Of a DNA stretch of 64,000 nt, positions 60,082 through 64,000 are shown one piece after another (the stretch's first letter is position 1; every line of letters begins with the position of its first letter). This DNA comes from Desulfonatronum lacustre DSM 10312 (GTDB lineage Bacteria; Desulfobacterota; Desulfovibrionia; Desulfovibrionales; Desulfonatronaceae). The translations under genes and the position numbers were made by a program. The notes under the pieces are model-generated. The model made no database searches. It saw only the letters and a program-made list of their open reading frames with translations, and was not told the origin of the DNA. The DNA lies in contig NZ_KI912608.1 in NCBI RefSeq assembly GCF_000519265.1, forward strand, positions 2,079,313 through 2,143,312, in the 5' to 3' direction.

Positions 60082-60226
60082 GCGTTGGGGCGTTGTTTAC
60101 GGCATATCCCAATTCAAGGCAAACCCGCGAGAACCGACTTGAGTTTGCCGCGTTCGTCTTCTATCTTCCCCTACTTTGGCCGAAAAAGCTTCGGCCTTGC
60201 CAAACCCGGTCAAACGTCGCGCCACC

Positions 60227-60640
60227 ATGGAACACTGCCGCAGCAATCCCGCCTGGAGCAGAAAAACGCTGCTCCGATACGCTTTGTTCCAGGTTCCGGG
60301 CATCATCCTGGTCGGGGTCTTCTTGTGGGTGCTGCACGCGCTCCTGGGCGTCTCCGCAAGGATTGCCTGGGTGCTCCTGCTGCTCTGGTTGGTCAAGGAC
60401 GCCCTGATGTTCTTTTTCGTCTGGCCGGCCTACCAGGGGAGTGAAGGCGATGGATGGTATTCCCTGGTCGGTTTGCGGGGCGAAGTCCGTCGTCCGCTCC
60501 GGCCCGAGGGCTATATTCGCATCCGCGGAGTGCTCTGGAAGGCCAGGGCCGAGGACCAAACCGCGCAGATCCCTCCAGGAACGCAGGTTGACGTGGTAGG
60601 CCGGGACGGCATTCAACTGATTGTCCGTCCCAGGCCGTGA
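60227..60640 (+). CDS. NfeD-like membrane protein
   Basis: The 137-residue protein has two or three hydrophobic helices (LLRYALFQVPGIILVGVFLW, ARIAWVLLLLWLVKDALMFF) and a C-terminal OB-fold-like part (LVGLRGEVRRPLRPEGYIRI, GTQVDVVGRDGIQLIVRP), the short NfeD pattern. NfeD proteins partner with stomatin-like proteins. ATG 60227 is chosen because an upstream TTG at 60176 lacks support. Divergent from the NlpC gene. Confidence 0.8.
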   Translation: MEHCRSNPAWSRKTLLRYALFQVPGIILVGVFLWVLHALLGVSARIAWVLLLLWLVKDALMFFFVWPAYQGSEGDGWYSLVGLRGEVRRPLRPEGYIRIRGVLWKARAEDQTAQIPPGTQVDVVGRDGIQLIVRPRP

Positions 60641-60667
60641 ATCTCTCCCTCGCCGATCACGCCACGA

Positions 60668-61111
60668 CTATTCCGGTACGCACCACTCGGCTTCCCGCGC
60701 GTCCGCGAAGGCCAACACCCGCTCTTCACGCAGAAAATAGCAATACTCCACCGGCACGTAGGCCTGCCGCTCCGCATCCTTGAGGCTCATCCGCACCAGA
60801 CCGACAAACCCCGCCAGGTTCACTTCCTGGACCGGGGCCACGCCTTCCGAAGGGGGGCGGACCACGATATTGCGCAGAACCAAGTCTCCGGGATAGGTGT
60901 CCGCGATATGCTCGATGACGATGTCGCGAAAAGCCGCGGGGAACGGACCGGGGTCCGCATGGTCCGGGTCAGCGGTCAGGGAAACGTGTCGCGTTCCGGA
61001 TTGCGATTCAGGCTGATATCCGGGCTGTGTTCCGGGGGCACAGGCCAAAAGCCCTCCAAGCAGGATGGACAGGAGTACGGAGACGGATGCGACGAAGCGA
61101 AAAGCGGACAT
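60668..61111 (-). CDS. Putative lipoprotein, unknown
   Basis: The 147-residue protein has a signal peptide ending in lipobox LLAC (C24), a Gly/Gln-rich linker, and a domain with IVIEHIADTYPGDLVLRNIV and VNLAGFVGLVRMSLKDAERQ. It is probably a membrane-anchored periplasmic protein. I recognise no family. ATG 61111 follows GGAGG. Confidence 0.68.
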   Translation of the reverse strand: MSAFRFVASVSVLLSILLGGLLACAPGTQPGYQPESQSGTRHVSLTADPDHADPGPFPAAFRDIVIEHIADTYPGDLVLRNIVVRPPSEGVAPVQEVNLAGFVGLVRMSLKDAERQAYVPVEYCYFLREERVLAFADAREAEWCVPE

Positions 61112-61248
61112 GGGAACCTCCGGAAGCGATACGGTTGAAGGTGGCGTGAAGACTCCGCCCCAGGCCGGCGTCAGGCCGAGGTCCTCGCGCCGACGCGGCA
61201 TATTGCCCAATACGCAACACTTTCAACAAGAGCAATCGTCCACCAATG

Positions 61249-61275
61249 AAAAAAGGCGCATAACGCGCCTTTTTT
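61249..61275 (-). terminator. Intrinsic terminator downstream of pnp
   Basis: On the minus strand GGCGCG and TGCGCC pair around a short loop, preceded by A-residues and followed by TTTTTT. It ends the rpsO-pnp transcript. Confidence 0.85.
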
Positions 61276-61323
61276 CGATCCTGAACGGTGCTTGCACCGT
61301 CAAGCTTTCGTTCAATCAAGCTG

Positions 61324-63537
61324 CTACCGACGACCGCGATCGCCACGACCCCGATCATCCCGGCCCCGGCCGCCGTCGCGGCGTGGGCCGCCGGAAGGCC
61401 GGGCCGCGGAGGACATGTCGAAGACCTCGCCGCGCTCTTCCATGATCACGGCCTTGCGGGACAGGCGGACCCGACCCGAAGATTCCACCTCGATCACCTT
61501 GACCTTCAGTTCCTGACCGAGTTGGACCACGTCCGCCACTTCCTCCACCCGCGACGTATCCAGTTGGGAAACGTGCACCAGGCCTTCCACTCCGGGCAGG
61601 ATCTCCACCACCGCGCCGAATTCGATGATCTTCTTGACCCGACCGGTGTAGTCCTTGCCGATTTCCGGAACCTGATTGTAGAACGTGACCATTTCCACGG
61701 CCATGTCCAAGGCGTCCTTGGTCGGAGCGAAAATGGATATCTTTCCGGAATCGTCGATATCCACGGAAGCCCCCGTGGCCGCGGTGATCGCCTTGACGGT
61801 CTTGCCGCCGGGGCCGATGACCTCGCGGATCTTTTCCGGGTTGATGTGCACCACGCTGAGTTGCGGGGCGTAGGGCGAAAGCTCCGTCCGGGGCTTGTCC
61901 AGCACGCCGTTCATTTCCTTGAGAATATGCAGCCGGGCATCACGAGCCTGCTCCAAGGCCCTGCTGAGCACGTCCGTGGGAATTCCGGCGATCTTGATGT
62001 CCATCTGGATCGCTGTGATGCCCTCGGCGGTCCCGGCGACCTTGAAGTCCATGTCTCCGAGATGGTCCTCGGCACCAAGGATGTCCGTCAGGACCAGGTA
62101 ATCCTCGCCTTCCTTGATCAGGCCCATGGCGATCCCGGCCACGGGTGCCGAAATAGGCACGCCCGCATCCATCAACGAAAGGGATGCGCCGCAGACAGTG
62201 GCCATGGACGAAGAACCGTTGCTCTCCATGACCTCGGAAACGATGCGCAGAGTGAACGGGTAATCCTCGGGCTGGGGCAGGACCGGGGTCAGGGCACGCT
62301 CGGCCAGTTGTCCATGGCCGATCTCCCGACGGCTGGGGCCGCGCAGCATCCGGGCCTCGCCAACACAATAGGGCGGGAAATTGTAGTGCAGCATGAACCG
62401 CTTGGTGCTCCCCCCGGCCAGAGTGTCCAGGCGCTGCTCGTCCCGGGTGCTGCCCATGGTGGCCACGGCCAGAGCCTTGGTTTCACCGCGGGTAAACAGG
62501 GCCGAACCGTGGGTTCTGGGCAACAGACCGACCTGGATGTCGATGGGCCGAACCGTGGTCAGATCCCGACCATCCAGGCGGATGTGCTCGCGGTGAATCC
62601 GGGCGCGCATCACCTCTTTCTCCAGGACTTCCATGATTTCGTCCACCTGGGAGCCCACGGCCTGGATGTCCACGCCTTTTTCCACCAGGGCTTGGATCAC
62701 TTCCTGATGCACGGCCTTCTGGGCTTCCTTACGCGCGGCCTTCACCGGAATCTGCAGAGCGGTTTCCAGTTTGCCCTGGGCCAAATCGCGGACCATGGTG
62801 GTCAGGTCCGGATCAATGATGGTCAGTTTGGGCGCGATCTTGGGCTTGCCGATCGCGTCCCGCATCTCGTCCTGCAGGTCCAGCAGGGGAATGACCTGCT
62901 GCTGACCCCACTCCAGGGCCTTGGCGATCAGGGATTCCGGAACAAAGGTCGCCCCGGCTTCCACCATGACCACGGCGTCGCGGGAAGCGGCCATGACCAG
63001 ATTCAAGGTGCTTTCCGTCAAATCCTTGAAGCTGGGATTCAGCACGAACTCACCGTTGATGCAGCCGACCCTGATTCCGGCGATGGGCCCCAGGAAGGGA
63101 ATCCGGGAGATGTGCAGGGCCGCGGAAGCGCCGGTGAGCGCCAGGACGTCCGGGTCGTTGTCCGGGTCTGCCGATAAAACCGTGGCGATGACCTGGATTT
63201 CCATGGGAAATTTTTTCGGGAACATGGGCCGGATGGGTCGGTCGATGACTCGGGATACCAGAGTTTCCCGGTCGCTGGGACGGCCGATCTCTCTCCGGAA
63301 AAAGTTTCCGGGGATCTGGCCCGCGGCATACGACATTTCCTGATAATTCACGGTCAAGGGCAGGAACGAAACTTCCCGGTCCAGGGCCTGGGCCACGGCC
63401 GTGACCAGCACGACGGTGTCGCCGCACTGCACCCAGACGGCGCCGTCGGCCTGATTGGCCATTCTTCCGGTTTCAATGATGAATTCCTTGCCGTTCAGGT
63501 TCGTCGACAGGCGTGTGCAGTTCATGAGATCATTCAT
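61324..63537 (-). CDS. pnp: Polyribonucleotide nucleotidyltransferase
   Basis: The 737-residue enzyme phosphorolyses RNA from the 3' end. Two RNase PH domains (about 1-140 and 310-540) with QIPGNFFRREIGRPSD, PYCVGEARMLRGPSRREIGH and NGSSSMATVCGASLSLMDAG are complete. A KH domain (IREVIGPGGKTVKAI) and an S1 domain (DYTGRVKKIIEFGAVVEILP) follow. The extra tail is a Gly/Arg/Asp-rich stretch, likely disordered. ATG 63537 is used; a second ATG lies four codons later. rpsO lies upstream. Confidence 0.97.
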   Translation of the reverse strand: MNDLMNCTRLSTNLNGKEFIIETGRMANQADGAVWVQCGDTVVLVTAVAQALDREVSFLPLTVNYQEMSYAAGQIPGNFFRREIGRPSDRETLVSRVIDRPIRPMFPKKFPMEIQVIATVLSADPDNDPDVLALTGASAALHISRIPFLGPIAGIRVGCINGEFVLNPSFKDLTESTLNLVMAASRDAVVMVEAGATFVPESLIAKALEWGQQQVIPLLDLQDEMRDAIGKPKIAPKLTIIDPDLTTMVRDLAQGKLETALQIPVKAARKEAQKAVHQEVIQALVEKGVDIQAVGSQVDEIMEVLEKEVMRARIHREHIRLDGRDLTTVRPIDIQVGLLPRTHGSALFTRGETKALAVATMGSTRDEQRLDTLAGGSTKRFMLHYNFPPYCVGEARMLRGPSRREIGHGQLAERALTPVLPQPEDYPFTLRIVSEVMESNGSSSMATVCGASLSLMDAGVPISAPVAGIAMGLIKEGEDYLVLTDILGAEDHLGDMDFKVAGTAEGITAIQMDIKIAGIPTDVLSRALEQARDARLHILKEMNGVLDKPRTELSPYAPQLSVVHINPEKIREVIGPGGKTVKAITAATGASVDIDDSGKISIFAPTKDALDMAVEMVTFYNQVPEIGKDYTGRVKKIIEFGAVVEILPGVEGLVHVSQLDTSRVEEVADVVQLGQELKVKVIEVESSGRVRLSRKAVIMEERGEVFDMSSAARPSGGPRRDGGRGRDDRGRGDRGRR

Positions 63538-63574
63538 AATACGTAGACATATCCTTGGCTGAAAAGAAGTGAAC

Positions 63575-63608
63575 GGAGCCCCGGCAAGGCGATGGCCGCC
63601 GGGGCTCC
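63575..63608. promoter_or_regulatory. Strong hairpin between rpsO and pnp
   Basis: GGAGCCCCGGC and GCCGGGGCTCC can pair around a 12-base loop in the leader between rpsO and pnp. In E. coli the rpsO-pnp spacer contains an RNase III site used for pnp autocontrol. A similar role here is inference; there is no T-run of a normal terminator. Confidence 0.5.
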
Positions 63609-63625
63609 AAAGGCATGCGCGAAAA

Positions 63626-63895
63626 CTACTTGCGCAGTTTGAGTCGTTCGATCAGATCGCGGTAACGCTGCACGTCCTTCTTCTTGAGGTAGTTCAGCAG
63701 TCCCCTGCGCTTCCCGACCAGCTTCAACAGCCCGGTCCGGGAGTGAAAGTCCTTTTTGTGGGTCTTGAAATGCCCGGTCAATTCGTTGATGCGGTGGGTC
63801 AACAGGGCCACCTGCACCTCGGGCGAACCAGTGTCGCCCTCCTTCAACCGGTACTCCTCGATCACTTTGGCTTTATCTTCGATACTCATGACCAC
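63626..63895 (-). CDS. rpsO: 30S ribosomal protein S15
   Basis: The 89-residue protein has [40 protein letters not shown] and [20 protein letters not shown], typical of S15, which binds 16S rRNA. AAGGAGG lies eight bases before GTG 63895, so GTG is the likely start; ATG 63889 would also make a normal protein. It forms an operon with pnp. Confidence 0.97.
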   Translation of the reverse strand: MVMSIEDKAKVIEEYRLKEGDTGSPEVQVALLTHRINELTGHFKTHKKDFHSRTGLLKLVGKRRGLLNYLKKKDVQRYRDLIERLKLRK

Positions 63896-63977
63896 AGCGG
63901 ATTCCTCCTTGTTTGTTCCCTTCGGGAAATGATTCGGGTCCCGGAAAACGACTCGCGTTCGGCTCCGGGTCCTGGGG

Positions 63978-64000
63978 CTAAAACAAGCCGCGCAGGATGG
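63978..64000 (-). CDS. Possible 3' end of an upstream gene (partial)
   Basis: Read on the minus strand the last bases of the window give ILRGLF and a TAG stop at 63980-63978. truB commonly precedes rpsO, but seven codons do not allow recognition. Confidence 0.2.

Overview
The window looks like a chromosome segment of a sulfate-reducing deltaproteobacterium of the order Desulfovibrionales, perhaps a relative of Desulfonatronum. This is inference from GC-rich core genes, the flagellar block fliR-flhB-flhA-flhF-flhG-fliA-cheY, a two-gene SufC/SufB-like Fe-S assembly pair, several ferredoxin-type proteins, and an APS-kinase gene near an SLC13-type permease. No rRNA marker is present, so the genus is not established.

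Region 1-7400 is accessory and scrambled. It carries one intact and at least three damaged copies of a cassette that pairs a REP-associated tyrosine transposase (RAYT) with an Rpn-type PD-(D/E)XK nuclease. Near-identical hairpins flank the copies. Two toxin-antitoxin modules (BrnT/BrnA-like and HigB/HigA-like) lie among them. The intact rpn gene has a strong internal ribosome-binding site and start that could yield a separate C-terminal protein, as in the rpn/rpnS gene-within-gene modules of Escherichia coli. Around them are a SapC gene, a DUF6447 gene, two halves of an O-GlcNAc-transferase-like gene in swapped order, a broken methyltransferase gene, and a cysC gene with two compensating frameshifts.

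Region 7400-27600 is mostly core and mostly on the minus strand: an SLC13 permease; a PilZ / kinase-like / NIL-ferredoxin set; a CpoB/YbgF-like lipoprotein; ileS-lspA; tRNA-fMet; obgE with a SagB-type oxidoreductase; ferredoxin and zinc-ribbon genes; a chemotaxis set (cheX, an HDOD protein, cheR); rplU-rpmA; comF; a flavoprotein; a metallo-beta-lactamase-fold hydrolase; and a nitroreductase.

Region 27600-47100 is mostly plus strand. MlaE-MlaF-MlaD (lipid transport) is followed by a minus-strand hybrid kinase and a second HDOD protein. Next comes the late flagellar block through cheY, a FliL-like protein and three unrecognised proteins, then a tRNA-dihydrouridine synthase, ispH and cheV.

Region 47100-64000 holds the SufB/SufC pair, tRNA-Val(CAC), a chemoreceptor, xseB-ispA-dxs (with ispH, three steps of non-mevalonate isoprenoid synthesis), zwf, a divergent YchF-like protein, a TrmJ-like methyltransferase, an NlpC/P60 lipoprotein, an NfeD-like protein, pnp and rpsO.

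A theme of the whole window is short tandem repeats. Four intergenic gaps contain inverted arrays of a 6-base TCG-centred unit. One gap contains an inverted array of a 7-base unit, and that unit also appears at the break in one RAYT copy. A different 7-base array forms the end of one gene, and two genes contain in-frame 12-base repeats. I found no CRISPR array and no prophage.
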